A stretch of DNA of 57,775 nucleotides from Nitrosomonas mobilis (lineage in GTDB: Bacteria > Pseudomonadota > Gammaproteobacteria > Burkholderiales > Nitrosomonadaceae), in assembly GCF_900103035.1 (NCBI RefSeq), contig NZ_FMWO01000061.1, forward strand, positions 1 through 57,775. Reading direction: 5' to 3'. Shown one piece after another: positions 1-8,973 of this stretch; position 1 is the first letter of the stretch, and every line of letters starts with the position of its first letter. The translations under genes were made by a program, and so were the position numbers. The notes beneath the pieces were generated by a model that was not told the DNA's origin, did no database searches, and worked only from the letters and a program-made list of their open reading frames with translations.

Positions 1-123
1 TACGCACATGCCTATTGCCGAATTTCAAGCTATCTGCAATCCATGGCCAACAAGGGATATAACCCACTTGTCGCTATTCAAATAGCGTTGGCCGGTGAAG
101 CTCATAAAGTATGGGGTGAGTAG
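1..123 (+). CDS. C-terminal fragment of an unidentified protein, cut by the window edge
   Basis: An open frame runs from base 1 to a TAG at 121-123 and encodes 40 residues (starts YAHAYCRISS, ends HKVWGE). Only the tail is inside the window, so start and length are unknown. The pattern of a basic 'RISSYLQSMANKGYNP' stretch followed by an 'ALAG' segment vaguely recalls the C-terminal tail of some IS66-like transposases, but this is a weak memory-based resemblance. It converges on the minus-strand YeeE-type gene that ends at 147. Function is not assigned. Confidence 0.45.
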   Translation, partial: YAHAYCRISSYLQSMANKGYNPLVAIQIALAGEAHKVWGE

Positions 124-146
124 TTACGCTATAACTAAGATTTGAA

Positions 147-575
147 TCAGCGGCGCATGGCCCGCCGCTTTTCCAGCTGCTCAAAAATTGCCATGCCAGT
201 CAGCATGGCAATCACAAAAATGATTCCTTCCACATACCCTGATCCGGCGAGTACCAGCGCAGGTCCGGGGCAGATTCCAGCAATCCCCCAACCCACCCCA
301 AATAGCATGCTACCGAAAATCAGACGTACATCGATCATCTTGCTGTCGGGCAGGTACAAGGGGGTGGCCAGTAATGTTTTTCCACGCTGCTTTACCATCC
401 TGAACGCAAAAAAACCGACGCTAATCGCGCCTGCCATCACAAAAATCAGCGAAGGATCCCATTGCCCGGCAATATCCAGAAATCCCAGCACCTTGGCCGG
501 ATTGAACATGTCGGATACGATCAGCCCGATACCAAAGACGATGCCTGAGATAAGTGCGATTAGCTGAGTGATCAC
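147..575 (-). CDS. YeeE/YedE (DUF6691-type) membrane protein
   Basis: A 142-residue, very hydrophobic protein with about four membrane segments. It shows the family features SDMFNPAKVLGFLD (residues 21-34) and GWGIAGICPGPAL (95-107), the latter with the conserved Cys of the half-size YeeE/YedE proteins. Members of this family are linked to import of sulfur compounds such as thiosulfate, or to sulfur transfer. It lies 13 bases downstream of a second half-size YeeE/YedE gene on the same strand, the usual two-gene arrangement in which the halves together correspond to one full-length transporter. No sulfur-oxidation gene or ArsR-type regulator is adjacent, so the substrate is not shown here. Confidence 0.85.
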   Translation of the reverse strand: MITQLIALISGIVFGIGLIVSDMFNPAKVLGFLDIAGQWDPSLIFVMAGAISVGFFAFRMVKQRGKTLLATPLYLPDSKMIDVRLIFGSMLFGVGWGIAGICPGPALVLAGSGYVEGIIFVIAMLTGMAIFEQLEKRRAMRR

Positions 576-588
576 GGACTCTCCTTAC

Positions 589-1032
589 TCAAGATATTAC
601 ATGACGAATAACGTAGGTTGTTGCCATCGCCATGGTGATGAAAATAATGGTGGCCACGATCGAACGCGGCGACAGACGAGAGAGTCCACACACGCCATGT
701 CCGCTGGTACATCCCGAACCATAGCGGGTACCCATTCCCACAATTAAACCCGCCAGTACAAGCAGACCATAGCTGGCATGGATTTCAACGGGTGGCAGCA
801 CAGCTACCCAACGGTAAAGCCATGGCGCAAGCAATAAACCGGCAACGAAGGCAATGCGCCAGCCCATGTCTCCTTGCGACAGCCTGAATAATCCGCCAAC
901 AATGCCGGAAATACCGGCAATACGACCTGCTAAGATCAGCAACAGGGTGGTCGCCAAGCCGATGACCAAACCACCAAGCGCTGCGTTAAGCGGGGTAAAA
1001 GATGACCAATCAATCACCAGCATATTTGTCAT
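589..1032 (-). CDS. YeeE/YedE family membrane protein (first half of pair)
   Basis: A 147-residue integral membrane protein. The diagnostic YeeE/YedE motif GSGCTSGHGVCG is at residues 105-116, with two conserved Cys that in the family are thought to relay sulfur through the membrane. Hydrophobic stretches at about 18-48, 60-80, 88-104 and 123-145 suggest four membrane spans. It is the upstream member of a two-gene unit with the DUF6691-type gene at 147-575. The proposed role is uptake of a reduced sulfur compound. That role is family knowledge; nothing in the flanks confirms it. Confidence 0.87.
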   Translation of the reverse strand: MTNMLVIDWSSFTPLNAALGGLVIGLATTLLLILAGRIAGISGIVGGLFRLSQGDMGWRIAFVAGLLLAPWLYRWVAVLPPVEIHASYGLLVLAGLIVGMGTRYGSGCTSGHGVCGLSRLSPRSIVATIIFITMAMATTYVIRHVIS

Positions 1033-1147
1033 AACAATTTAATAAATAATGTAATTTTTATATTTCAATATCGATTAAAGAGCGCCAACCGCAAAAATCC
1101 GCCTCAAACAAAAAGGGATCACATGGATAACTTGACTGCTGAAATCA

Positions 1148-1735
1148 TTACATATTCAGTGCGGAGCGCAGCAACCCGGCTGCTGCCGACCCTCCAGTGG
1201 ATTCAAGGGAATTGGTGATGATCGGGATGAATTGTCCGATCATATCCGGCGATAGATTTAACTGCTGAAAAGCTGACGCCAGCGCTGCTGCACTTCCTAA
1301 TTGATTGCTGCCGCCCCCCAGCATCGAGGAAACCCCACCCGGGAGACCAGTAGCAGGCAAGGCCGGGGCCGCTGCCAATAAATCATCCATACCGGGCACC
1401 GACTGCGACACCGTTTCAAATGCCTGTGGCGTCATATTTCCCCGGGCTGTACGGAATATCGAACCGGCGCCACCGGCTGCCTGGTTTGGTGAAATACCCA
1501 ATTGATTCGTCAACAGCTGTACGATTCCATTCTGCCCACCGCCAACTGCATTCACTGCTCCTGTTCCGCCGCCAAACGGCTGGCTGGCGCCCTGAATTAC
1601 CTGATCTGTTCGACTTGAAGATGCGATACTTTCATTCAACGGATTGTAAATCTCTCCACCACTATTGGATGCGCAACCTGCAATCGTTAACGTACACAGT
1701 ACAACCGTCGTTGTCATTTTATGGAAATTTTTCAT
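1148..1735 (-). CDS. DUF2780-like outer-membrane lipoprotein
   Basis: The ATG at 1735 is preferred over an upstream in-frame start (1825) because it is preceded by an AAGGAG ribosome site and opens a clear lipoprotein signal: MKNFHKMTTTVV, a hydrophobic core, then LTIAG before Cys. The mature part (about 175 residues) is rich in Gly, Ala and Ser. It carries a repeat-poor helical region (VQLLTNQLGISPNQAAGGAGSI...) like the DUF2780/VcgC-VcgE family of small secreted proteins, for which no biochemical function is known to me. It stands alone, divergent from wecB. Confidence 0.72.
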   Translation of the reverse strand: MKNFHKMTTTVVLCTLTIAGCASNSGGEIYNPLNESIASSSRTDQVIQGASQPFGGGTGAVNAVGGGQNGIVQLLTNQLGISPNQAAGGAGSIFRTARGNMTPQAFETVSQSVPGMDDLLAAAPALPATGLPGGVSSMLGGGSNQLGSAAALASAFQQLNLSPDMIGQFIPIITNSLESTGGSAAAGLLRSALNM

Positions 1736-2000
1736 GAAAACTCCTTGGTTTGTTGGATATGGCTGTTGCATGATAAACCAGAACGGTTCCTCCGATTGTA
1801 AGTAAAATGAGCGCTCTCTTGGCAAATAATCACTTTTAGATAGAATCGATCACTCGTCCAGCCTTGCTGAAGAGTTGATTTCTATTTTGTTTTAATGAAA
1901 AGACCGCCAAAAATGATTAACTTCACCCCGATCCCAGCAACAGAAATACGCTACCATCTACTCTGACTCTGCCGCAACAATTAACTCAGCTAGGAACTTC

Positions 2001-3113
2001 ATGTCAAAACAAATCCATCTGATCGCTGGGGCACGCCCCAATTTCATGAAAATCGCGCCGATCGTGCGTGCCTTGCAGCATCAAGACAAGTTATCCTACA
2101 AAATCGTACATACCGGCCAGCACTATGACAAGGAAATGAACGATGTTTTTTTTGATGAGCTGGGTATTCCCACGCCCGATATTTTCATGGCGGCCGGTGG
2201 TGGCAGTCATTCGCAACAAACGGCCAAAATCATGCTGACATTTGAGGAATACTGCCTGGGCAACCGCCCGGACGCAGTGCTGGTCGTTGGCGACGTTAAT
2301 TCAACTCTGGCATGCTCAATCGTCGCCCAGAAACTGCACATTCCGGTTGCACATGTCGAAGCGGGGTTGCGAAGCGGCGATATGCGCATGCCGGAAGAAA
2401 TCAACCGTTTAGTAACGGATAGCATCACCAACTGGTTTTTTGTAACCGAGCCCAGTGGACTGGAAAATCTCTTGCGGGAGGGCAAACCGGCCTCCGCCAT
2501 TCATCATGTCGGGCACGTTATGGTCGACAATCTGCTCTATCAGGCCGACCAGCTGACCCGTGCCAATACCAACCATTTTGAAACCCATGGCATCAAACAC
2601 GCATTATCCGGACAAGCTTATGGTGTCATCACGCTGCATCGGCCCAGCAATGTGGATGATGCCGAAACTTTTACCCGCCTTGGCCAGGCATTGCGGCAAA
2701 TTGCCGAAAGCCTGCCATTGGTGTTTCCGATGCATCCGCGAACACGCGCCAACCTGCAGAAATTTGCAATTGACTTAGGCCCCAACATTACCCTCATTGG
2801 CCCGCAAGCGTATATGTCCTTTCTGCATCTATGGAAAGACGCCGCAGTCGTCCTTACCGACAGCGGCGGGCTTCAAGAAGAAACGACCGCGCTGGGCATT
2901 CCGTGCATCACCATCCGTGAAAATACCGAACGTCCCGTCACGGTGGAAGAAGGTACCAACACACTGGTTGGTACCGATCCTCCGCGAATTGTGGCCGAAG
3001 TCAACAAAATCCTGCAAGGCCAGGGCAAAACCGGACGCAGGCCGCATTTGTGGGATGGCAAAGCTGCCGGACGTATTGTCGATATTTTGATCAGTGAGCT
3101 GACAGATGCTTAG
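2001..3113 (+). CDS. wecB: UDP-N-acetylglucosamine 2-epimerase (non-hydrolysing)
   Basis: The 370-residue protein matches the usual length of WecB/MnaA, which interconverts UDP-GlcNAc and UDP-ManNAc in the cytoplasm for surface polysaccharide synthesis. Visible family motifs are GARPNFMKIAP (10-20), the HTGQHYD segment (37-43), HVEAGLRSGD (118-127), PEEINR (131-136), and near the C-terminus TDSGGLQEE and RENTERPVTVEEGTN, which form the UDP-sugar pocket. The GT-B type fold is expected. The next gene makes GDP-mannose, so the pair probably supplies sugar nucleotides for an exopolysaccharide or O-antigen. The glycosyltransferases are not in this window. Confidence 0.95.
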   Translation: MSKQIHLIAGARPNFMKIAPIVRALQHQDKLSYKIVHTGQHYDKEMNDVFFDELGIPTPDIFMAAGGGSHSQQTAKIMLTFEEYCLGNRPDAVLVVGDVNSTLACSIVAQKLHIPVAHVEAGLRSGDMRMPEEINRLVTDSITNWFFVTEPSGLENLLREGKPASAIHHVGHVMVDNLLYQADQLTRANTNHFETHGIKHALSGQAYGVITLHRPSNVDDAETFTRLGQALRQIAESLPLVFPMHPRTRANLQKFAIDLGPNITLIGPQAYMSFLHLWKDAAVVLTDSGGLQEETTALGIPCITIRENTERPVTVEEGTNTLVGTDPPRIVAEVNKILQGQGKTGRRPHLWDGKAAGRIVDILISELTDA

Positions 3114-3158
3114 GTCCGGAGCAAGCGTCATTTCTTTTATCAGCAAATAACACTAAAT

Positions 3159-4634
3159 ATGAAACCATTACTCGTTCCCGTCATTCTATCCGGCGGTTCC
3201 GGTACTCGTCTGTGGCCACTATCACGCGAACAATATCCCAAGCAATTATTGCCGTTGACTAATGAAGAGTCATTATTGCAAGCGACTGCACGTCGCCTGG
3301 ACGGACTGGAAAACGTTGCGGTGCAATCGCCCATTATTATCAGCAACGAGGAATACCGATTCGTCATTGCCGAACAATTGCGCGTTATCAATAAAAAAAG
3401 TACGATCATTCTGGAACCATGTGGACGGAATACAGCCCCAGCTCTGACCATCGCAGCGCTGGCGGCCAGCAGTGATGAATACGACCCGGTTTTGTTGATT
3501 ATGCCTTCCGATCATACCATTACCGATACCGCAGCCTTTCAATCCGCCGTCAACAAGGGTATATCCTTAGCTGACCACAATATGCTGGTCACGTTTGGCG
3601 TTCACCCGGACGCTCCCGAAACCGGTTTCGGCTATATTCAAACGGGTACGGCACTAGCGGAATCCGGCGCCTTGCAACTGATTCGCTTTGTGGAAAAGCC
3701 AGATGAGGCAACCGCACAGGCTTATCTGCAGGCAGGTGATTACTTCTGGAATAGCGGCATATTTATGATGCGCGCTTCCATCTGGTTATCCGCCATTCAC
3801 GAATGTCACCCTGAAATGCTGGAAGCATGCCGTGCCGCTTGGCAACAGGCCACCATTGACGGCGATTTTTATCGGCTGGACGCGTCGGAATTTGCTGCCT
3901 GCCCAAGTAACTCTATCGACTATGCTGTGATGGAACGACTGGCGGCCAATAATCCTGCTCTGCCCCCCGGTGCAGTCGTGCCGTTGTCTGTTGGCTGGTC
4001 GGACATTGGAACATGGGACGCATTGTGGCGCACCCTGCCCAGAAACGAATCCGGTAATGTCACACGTGGTGACGTGCTGTTGCATGCCTGCCGCAATACA
4101 CTGGCATTTTCCGGACACCGTCTGGTTGCCTGCGTGGGAATTGACGATATGGTGGTTGTTGAAACATCTGATGCCATTCTGGTGGCACATCAAAAAAATG
4201 CTCAGGAAGTCAAAAAAATTGTCGATCTGCTCAAGCTGCAGTCACGTCCAGAGATTCGTTCGCACCGCAAAATTTATCGCCCCTGGGGCTGGTACGACGC
4301 TGTCGATGTGGGTGAACGTTTTCAAGTCAAACGTATCGTAGTCAATCCCGGAGCGGCACTCTCACTGCAAATGCACCATCATCGGGCGGAACACTGGATC
4401 GTAGTACGTGGTACCGCTCAGGTCACGCGTGCCGATAATACTTATCTGGTCAGTGAAAATGAATCTACCTATATTCCTCTGGGCATACCACATCGCCTGG
4501 AGAATCCTGGCCGGGTGCCGCTGGAAATTATTGAGGTACAGTCTGGCGCCTATCTGGGCGAGGATGACATTGTCCGCTTTGAAGACAGATATGGCAGAAA
4601 GCAAGATGTTTCATCGGCTACCAAAGATTCGTGA
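3159..4634 (+). CDS. Mannose-1-phosphate guanylyltransferase / mannose-6-phosphate isomerase
   Basis: The 491-residue bifunctional enzyme has the ManC/CpsB/AlgA layout. The N-terminal nucleotidyltransferase domain carries GGSGTRLWPLSREQYPKQ (residues 12-29), the GTP-binding signature, and FVEKPD further on. The C-terminal cupin (from about residue 370) carries QMHHHRAEHW, the metal-binding His cluster of type II phosphomannose isomerase. Together they turn fructose-6-P-derived mannose-6-P and mannose-1-P into GDP-mannose, with a phosphomannomutase in between that is not encoded here. It lies 45 bases after wecB in the same direction, probably co-transcribed. Confidence 0.94.
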   Translation: MKPLLVPVILSGGSGTRLWPLSREQYPKQLLPLTNEESLLQATARRLDGLENVAVQSPIIISNEEYRFVIAEQLRVINKKSTIILEPCGRNTAPALTIAALAASSDEYDPVLLIMPSDHTITDTAAFQSAVNKGISLADHNMLVTFGVHPDAPETGFGYIQTGTALAESGALQLIRFVEKPDEATAQAYLQAGDYFWNSGIFMMRASIWLSAIHECHPEMLEACRAAWQQATIDGDFYRLDASEFAACPSNSIDYAVMERLAANNPALPPGAVVPLSVGWSDIGTWDALWRTLPRNESGNVTRGDVLLHACRNTLAFSGHRLVACVGIDDMVVVETSDAILVAHQKNAQEVKKIVDLLKLQSRPEIRSHRKIYRPWGWYDAVDVGERFQVKRIVVNPGAALSLQMHHHRAEHWIVVRGTAQVTRADNTYLVSENESTYIPLGIPHRLENPGRVPLEIIEVQSGAYLGEDDIVRFEDRYGRKQDVSSATKDS

Positions 4635-4744
4635 AATTATTCGCGAATACCCGACCTGCTACTTTTCTGGACAGCTTTAATTTGTGGCGAATACTCACAC
4701 ATCGCCATCACGAACGTTGCCCGGCAAGCAGGCACACTGAGGGT

Positions 4745-4759
4745 CCAGTATAATACTGG
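4745..4759 (+). promoter_or_regulatory. Palindrome containing a TATAAT box upstream of the fmdB-type gene
   Basis: CCAGTATAATACTGG is a perfect palindrome with 7-bp arms around one central base, and TATAAT (4749-4754) lies inside it. It sits 34 bases before the ATG of the zinc-ribbon gene, with an AGGAGAA-like ribosome site at the start codon. A -10 hexamer embedded in an operator-like palindrome would suit repressor control. No good -35 hexamer is seen at the normal spacing. Candidate only. Confidence 0.45.
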
Positions 4760-4792
4760 CCTGTTTCTAACAATTTAATTAATGGAGAAAAA

Positions 4793-5113
4793 ATGCCAAT
4801 CTACGAATATGTTTGCCATGCCTGCGGATTCGCAAAAGAGCATCTCCAGAAAATGAGCGATGCGCCGATAGCAAATTGTCCGGCATGTGATAGTAAAGAG
4901 TACATTAAAAAAGTCTCTGCAGCGGGCTTCAGACTGAAAGGAAGTGGGTGGTATGTCACAGACTTCAAGGATAAAAAAACAACCAAACCAGACTCATCTA
5001 CCCGAAATGAGAAGAAAGCCGAGACAGCTCAAACAGACACAAAAGCAGAAACGAGCAGTACTGAATCAACACCTGCAGCAACTGCAAATACCGCCACTGC
5101 TGCTGAAAGTTGA
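4793..5113 (+). CDS. FmdB-family zinc-ribbon protein
   Basis: A 106-residue protein starting MPIYEYVC, the hallmark of FmdB-type putative regulatory proteins. Cys8, Cys11, Cys29 and Cys32 form a CxxC...CxxC zinc ribbon. The segment to about residue 60 (FRLKGSGWYVTDFK) is conserved in the family. The remainder is a low-complexity tail rich in Lys, Thr, Ala, Glu and Ser, as in many betaproteobacterial homologues. FmdB was first linked to amide-induced regulation, but the general role is unknown. Placement directly upstream of aspS is a recurrent betaproteobacterial arrangement. Confidence 0.88.
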   Translation: MPIYEYVCHACGFAKEHLQKMSDAPIANCPACDSKEYIKKVSAAGFRLKGSGWYVTDFKDKKTTKPDSSTRNEKKAETAQTDTKAETSSTESTPAATANTATAAES

Positions 5114-5176
5114 CACTCGATCCGCTTGTTAGCAACCAAAACATACTATTTTTTCTATCCTTCAAAAAAATTTCCT

Positions 5177-6958
5177 ATGCGTACTGATTATTGCGGCGCC
5201 ATCAATAAAAACTTTCTGGAAAAGACCGTTACCTTGTGTGGATGGGTGCACCGCCGCCGTGACCATGGTGGTGTCATTTTTATCGATCTACGTGATCGCG
5301 ACGGTATCGTGCAGATTGTATTTGATCCCGACAATGAAACTGCTTTCCATACTGCCGAAATCACCCGCAACGAATTTGTCATTAAAGTGAGTGGCCGCGT
5401 ACGTCATCGCCCGGAAGGCACCGTCAATCCTGGAATTTTTTCTGGAGATATCGAAGTACTCGCAGATCAGGTGGAAATCCTCAATACTTCGCTTACCCCT
5501 CCTTTCCAGATGGATGATGAACATCTGAGTGAAGCGATACGCCTCGAATACCGTTATCTTGATCTGCGTCGTCCGGCGATGCAGCGTAATCTGCTGCTGC
5601 GGCACAAAGTCAGCATGGCAGCACGGGTTTTTCTGGATCAACATGGTTTCATCGATATTGAAACACCTATGTTAACCAAATCCACTCCGGAAGGTGCACG
5701 TGATTACCTCGTCCCTTCGCGCGTCAATGCCTGCCATTTCTTTGCGTTACCTCAATCCCCTCAGTTGTTTAAACAACTGCTGATGGTATCCGGGTTCGAT
5801 CGCTACTATCAGATCACTCGGTGTTTTCGTGACGAAGACCTGCGCGCTGACCGACAACCAGAATTCACGCAAATCGATATTGAAACTTCGTTTCTGTCGG
5901 AAGATGAAATCATGGGACTGATGGAAAACATGATGCGGCAATTATTTGCTGATGTCATGGCTGTAACGTTGGCAGATCCCTTCCCCAGAATCAGCTACGC
6001 GGATGCCATGTTCTACTATGGCTCGGACAAACCAGATTTGCGTATCCCGCTGGTATTAACAGAATTGACCGATCTGATGCAGACCGTCACCTTTAAGGTT
6101 TTCCTTGACGCGGCACAAATCCCTGGCGGTCGGGTAGCCGCATTATGCATTCCCATGGGCGCAGAACTGTCGCGCAAGGAAATCGATGATTACACTCAGT
6201 TTGTCTCTATCTATGGTGCCAAAGGCCTGGCCTATATCAAAGTCAATGACCTGACAACCGGGCTGGAGGGACTGCAATCACCCATTCTGAAATTCCTGCC
6301 TGAGCAGGTCATTCAGGAAATTCTCAAGCGCACCGGTGCAAAATCGGGTGATCTAATCTTTTTTGGTGCGGACAAAGCCAAAATTGTTAATGATGCGCTA
6401 GGAGCGTTGCGTGTCAAAATTGGCCATGAACGCGGCTTCGCTGAAAATTCCTGGAAGCCATTGTGGGTAGTTGATTTCCCGATGTTTGAATGGGACGAGG
6501 AAGAAAATCGCTGGCAGGCGCTGCACCACCCTTTTACTTCTCCCAAAACCAGCCACGAAGATCTTCTGATTTCCGACCCCGGCAAGGCGCTGTCGCGTGC
6601 CTATGATATGGTACTCAATGGCGTAGAAATCGGAGGAGGCTCCGTGCGGATCCACCAGCAAGCTGTACAAAGCAAGGTATTTCAGGCATTAAATATCCCG
6701 GATGAGGAAGCGCAGGAAAAGTTTGGTTTTCTGCTTGACGCCCTTCAATATGGTGCGCCGCCACATGGTGGCATCGCCTTTGGCCTGGATCGTATCGTGG
6801 CGATGATGACGGGTACGGACTCAATACGCGATGTTATCGCATTCCCCAAAACGCAGCGTGCTCAGTGCATGCTGACCCACGCACCTAGTGCCGTTGCAGA
6901 AAAACAATTGCGGGAATTACACATACGGCTGCGTAAAAATGATCAACCCACCAGCTAG
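5177..6958 (+). CDS. aspS: Aspartyl-tRNA synthetase (probably non-discriminating)
   Basis: The 593-residue protein starts MRTDYCG at an ATG; an earlier in-frame TTG at 5126 was not used because it adds a tail not found in the family. N-terminal OB-fold anticodon-binding domain ([29 protein letters not shown]). The class II catalytic core has motif 2 around [19 protein letters not shown] and motif 3 near the end, [14 protein letters not shown], with the bacterial GAD insertion between them. It charges tRNA-Asp and, in bacteria lacking AsnRS, also tRNA-Asn for GatCAB amidation. That broader use is family knowledge. The downstream nudB and upstream fmdB-type genes give a common betaproteobacterial order. 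Confidence 0.97.
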   Translation: MRTDYCGAINKNFLEKTVTLCGWVHRRRDHGGVIFIDLRDRDGIVQIVFDPDNETAFHTAEITRNEFVIKVSGRVRHRPEGTVNPGIFSGDIEVLADQVEILNTSLTPPFQMDDEHLSEAIRLEYRYLDLRRPAMQRNLLLRHKVSMAARVFLDQHGFIDIETPMLTKSTPEGARDYLVPSRVNACHFFALPQSPQLFKQLLMVSGFDRYYQITRCFRDEDLRADRQPEFTQIDIETSFLSEDEIMGLMENMMRQLFADVMAVTLADPFPRISYADAMFYYGSDKPDLRIPLVLTELTDLMQTVTFKVFLDAAQIPGGRVAALCIPMGAELSRKEIDDYTQFVSIYGAKGLAYIKVNDLTTGLEGLQSPILKFLPEQVIQEILKRTGAKSGDLIFFGADKAKIVNDALGALRVKIGHERGFAENSWKPLWVVDFPMFEWDEEENRWQALHHPFTSPKTSHEDLLISDPGKALSRAYDMVLNGVEIGGGSVRIHQQAVQSKVFQALNIPDEEAQEKFGFLLDALQYGAPPHGGIAFGLDRIVAMMTGTDSIRDVIAFPKTQRAQCMLTHAPSAVAEKQLRELHIRLRKNDQPTS

Positions 6959-6999
6959 CAGCTGTCTGGCGGTGACCCGGTTGTCCGCCTTTATGTGAT

Positions 7000-7479
7000 A
7001 TGCCCTCATCATCGACCGAAGGGCCGCGTTTCAAGCATCCTGTATCCGTACTGGTGATCATTCATACGCCTGATTTGCAGATACTGCTCCTGGAACGCGC
7101 AGACCACCCTGGTTACTGGCAATCCGTTACCGGCAGCCAGGAACCGGGCGAAACCTTACTGCAAACGGCTGTACGGGAGATCAAGGAAGAAACGGGGCTG
7201 AACAGCAATCACTATCCACTGATTGACTGGCAAATGAGCAACCAGTATACAATTTATCCCGAGTGGCGATGGCGCTATGCCCCGAACATCACTCACAATA
7301 CCGAACATATCTTCAGCCTGGTACTGCCAGAAATCTGTCCAATTTATATTGCCGTGCGGGAACATCTTGGTTATTGCTGGCTTCCCTGGCAGGAAGCAGA
7401 ATCGAAGGTATTTTCACCGAGTAATGCACAAGCAATCCGGATGATTGCTTGTCGACAAGCGCCATCAGACAAAGGATGA
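7000..7479 (+). CDS. nudB: Dihydroneopterin triphosphate pyrophosphatase (Nudix)
   Basis: A 159-residue Nudix hydrolase. The Nudix box fits GX5EX7REUXEEXGU exactly at residues 45-67 (Gly45, Glu51, Arg59-Glu60, Glu63-Glu64, Gly66). NudB removes pyrophosphate from dihydroneopterin triphosphate in folate synthesis. The features 'HPGYWQSVTGSQEPGE', the C-terminal half with 'TEHIFSLVLP' and 'EHLGYCWLPWQEA', and the location just after aspS all match NudB rather than a generic Nudix protein. It starts 41 bases after the aspS stop and is probably co-transcribed. Confidence 0.88.
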   Translation: MPSSSTEGPRFKHPVSVLVIIHTPDLQILLLERADHPGYWQSVTGSQEPGETLLQTAVREIKEETGLNSNHYPLIDWQMSNQYTIYPEWRWRYAPNITHNTEHIFSLVLPEICPIYIAVREHLGYCWLPWQEAESKVFSPSNAQAIRMIACRQAPSDKG

Positions 7480-7538
7480 CGTTGAAGTTTCAACCAGATT
7501 TTAGCCGATACAAAGTTATAAAGCCAATCGGAAAATTC

Positions 7539-7615
7539 TGGTAGGCGCGATTGGACTCGAACCAACGACCCCCACCATGTCAAGGTGGTGCTCTAACCAG
7601 CTGAGCTACGCGCCT
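7539..7615 (-). tRNA. tRNA-Val (GAC anticodon)
   Basis: On the minus strand the gene starts AGGCGCG, which pairs perfectly with CGCGCCT, followed by discriminator A and an encoded CCA (7539-7541). The D arm is GCTCAGCTGGTTAGAGC; the anticodon stem CCACC/GGTGG encloses loop TTGACAT, giving anticodon GAC (Val). The T arm contains GGTTCGAGTCC. Total length is 77 bases with CCA. It lies between the convergent nudB and triheme cytochrome genes. Confidence 0.96.
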
Positions 7616-7695
7616 ATCGTCACGACCACGACAGAGCCGAGATTCTAACTGAAATACAGCGCTGCTTCAAATTAATCTTGGCCTCTGCCGAGAGA

Positions 7696-8973
7696 TCAGT
7701 GCTCACTTCCCCGGCTCTGGTCAATTTCATCGGGGCTGACCAGACTGCCAAAATTTCCCCAGGCATTACGGATATAGGAAATCACCTGTGAAATTTCAAC
7801 GTCACGAATAATGTGTTGGTATGGAGGCATGCCATACGGTCTTGGATTACCTGCCGTGACTGGCGAATACCCGCCGTATAACACACTGCGAATCACATTT
7901 TGCGGTGGATTCATGGTGACAGCGCGATTACCTGCCAGTGGTGGATAAATACCTGGCGCGCCCTGACCGGATTTTCCGTGGCAATCCTGGCAATGCTTTT
8001 CATAGATACTTTCACCTCGCGCCAAATATTGGCGGACAACTTCTGGCATCGGCGGGATTTTGCGTTTGGATTGCTGGTCCTTATCCTGTTCTCCGAGCGA
8101 CTTAAGATAAACCGCCATTGCACGTTGATCTTCCGCAGTCAGATATTGCAGGCTCTGCCGAACGATCGTAGCCATCGGACCAGATGTGACGGCGTGCTGA
8201 TTGATACCAGTGGACAGCAATTCGACAATCTCTTCTATCGGCCAATGACCCACACCGGCCTGCTGTACCGAAACCAAGGAAGGTGCATACCAGCGGGAGC
8301 CGACGATTTCACCACCAAGCGGCCGATCATCCTTGCTGGCTCCCCAGACATTGCGTGCAGTATGACAGGCGTTACAGTGCCCTAATCCTTCAACCAGATA
8401 AGCGCCACGATTCCACTCCTGGCTTTTAGTGCTATCCGGCTGATAGACTCCCTCCTTGAAATACCAGGTACGCCACAAAAACAACAAAAACTGATTATCA
8501 TAAGGAGAATGGATTTTATGCTCAGGGTTTATCTGTCTGACCGGTGTCACTGATCGCAAATAGCTGAAAATGGCATCCGCATCCTGCCGCGATATCCTAG
8601 TATATTCAGTATAAGGAAAAACAGGATACAAATAACGACCATCCTTCGATTTGCCATGATGCAGCGCCTGCCAGAAATCCTCCTCGCTCCAGCGCCCTAA
8701 CCCAGTCTCGGCATCCGGCGTAATATTGGACACCACGAACTCCCCAAAAGGGGTATTCAGTATGCGCCCGCCCGCAAAGTCCTGCCCGCCCCGAGCAGTA
8801 TGACAACCCGCACAATTAGCCACACGCGTCAAATAAGCGCCTCGCTGCTGTTTTGTTTCGACGGTATCTTTAGCCCAGACCACAGCAGGGAACAGAATAC
8901 CGAACAACCAGCCAATGAATAACACCACGAGCTGCAACCGGCCAATGTATTTGGCAGAAATGGATATACTCAC
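7696..8973 (-). CDS. Triheme c-type cytochrome (AdhB-like dehydrogenase subunit type)
   Basis: A 425-residue exported protein with three CXXCH haem sites: Cys54/Cys57/His58, Cys200/Cys203/His204 and Cys328/Cys331/His332. A hydrophobic N-terminal segment (residues 11-34, ending VVWA) acts as signal peptide or anchor, placing it in the periplasm. The spacing and repeated 'RGAYL...NCxxCHTARxxxG' pattern match the cytochrome subunit of membrane-bound alcohol, gluconate or aldehyde dehydrogenases (AdhB family). No dehydrogenase catalytic subunit is nearby, so its electron donor is unknown. Its start overlaps the end of the upstream diheme cytochrome by 4 bases (ATGA), indicating translational coupling. 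Confidence 0.88.
   Translation of the reverse strand: MSISISAKYIGRLQLVVLFIGWLFGILFPAVVWAKDTVETKQQRGAYLTRVANCAGCHTARGGQDFAGGRILNTPFGEFVVSNITPDAETGLGRWSEEDFWQALHHGKSKDGRYLYPVFPYTEYTRISRQDADAIFSYLRSVTPVRQINPEHKIHSPYDNQFLLFLWRTWYFKEGVYQPDSTKSQEWNRGAYLVEGLGHCNACHTARNVWGASKDDRPLGGEIVGSRWYAPSLVSVQQAGVGHWPIEEIVELLSTGINQHAVTSGPMATIVRQSLQYLTAEDQRAMAVYLKSLGEQDKDQQSKRKIPPMPEVVRQYLARGESIYEKHCQDCHGKSGQGAPGIYPPLAGNRAVTMNPPQNVIRSVLYGGYSPVTAGNPRPYGMPPYQHIIRDVEISQVISYIRNAWGNFGSLVSPDEIDQSRGSEH

Noticed and set aside
7539..7615. tRNA-Val(GAC) as a genomic-island attachment site
   Set aside because: No integrase beside it and no repeat of the tRNA 3' end in the window.
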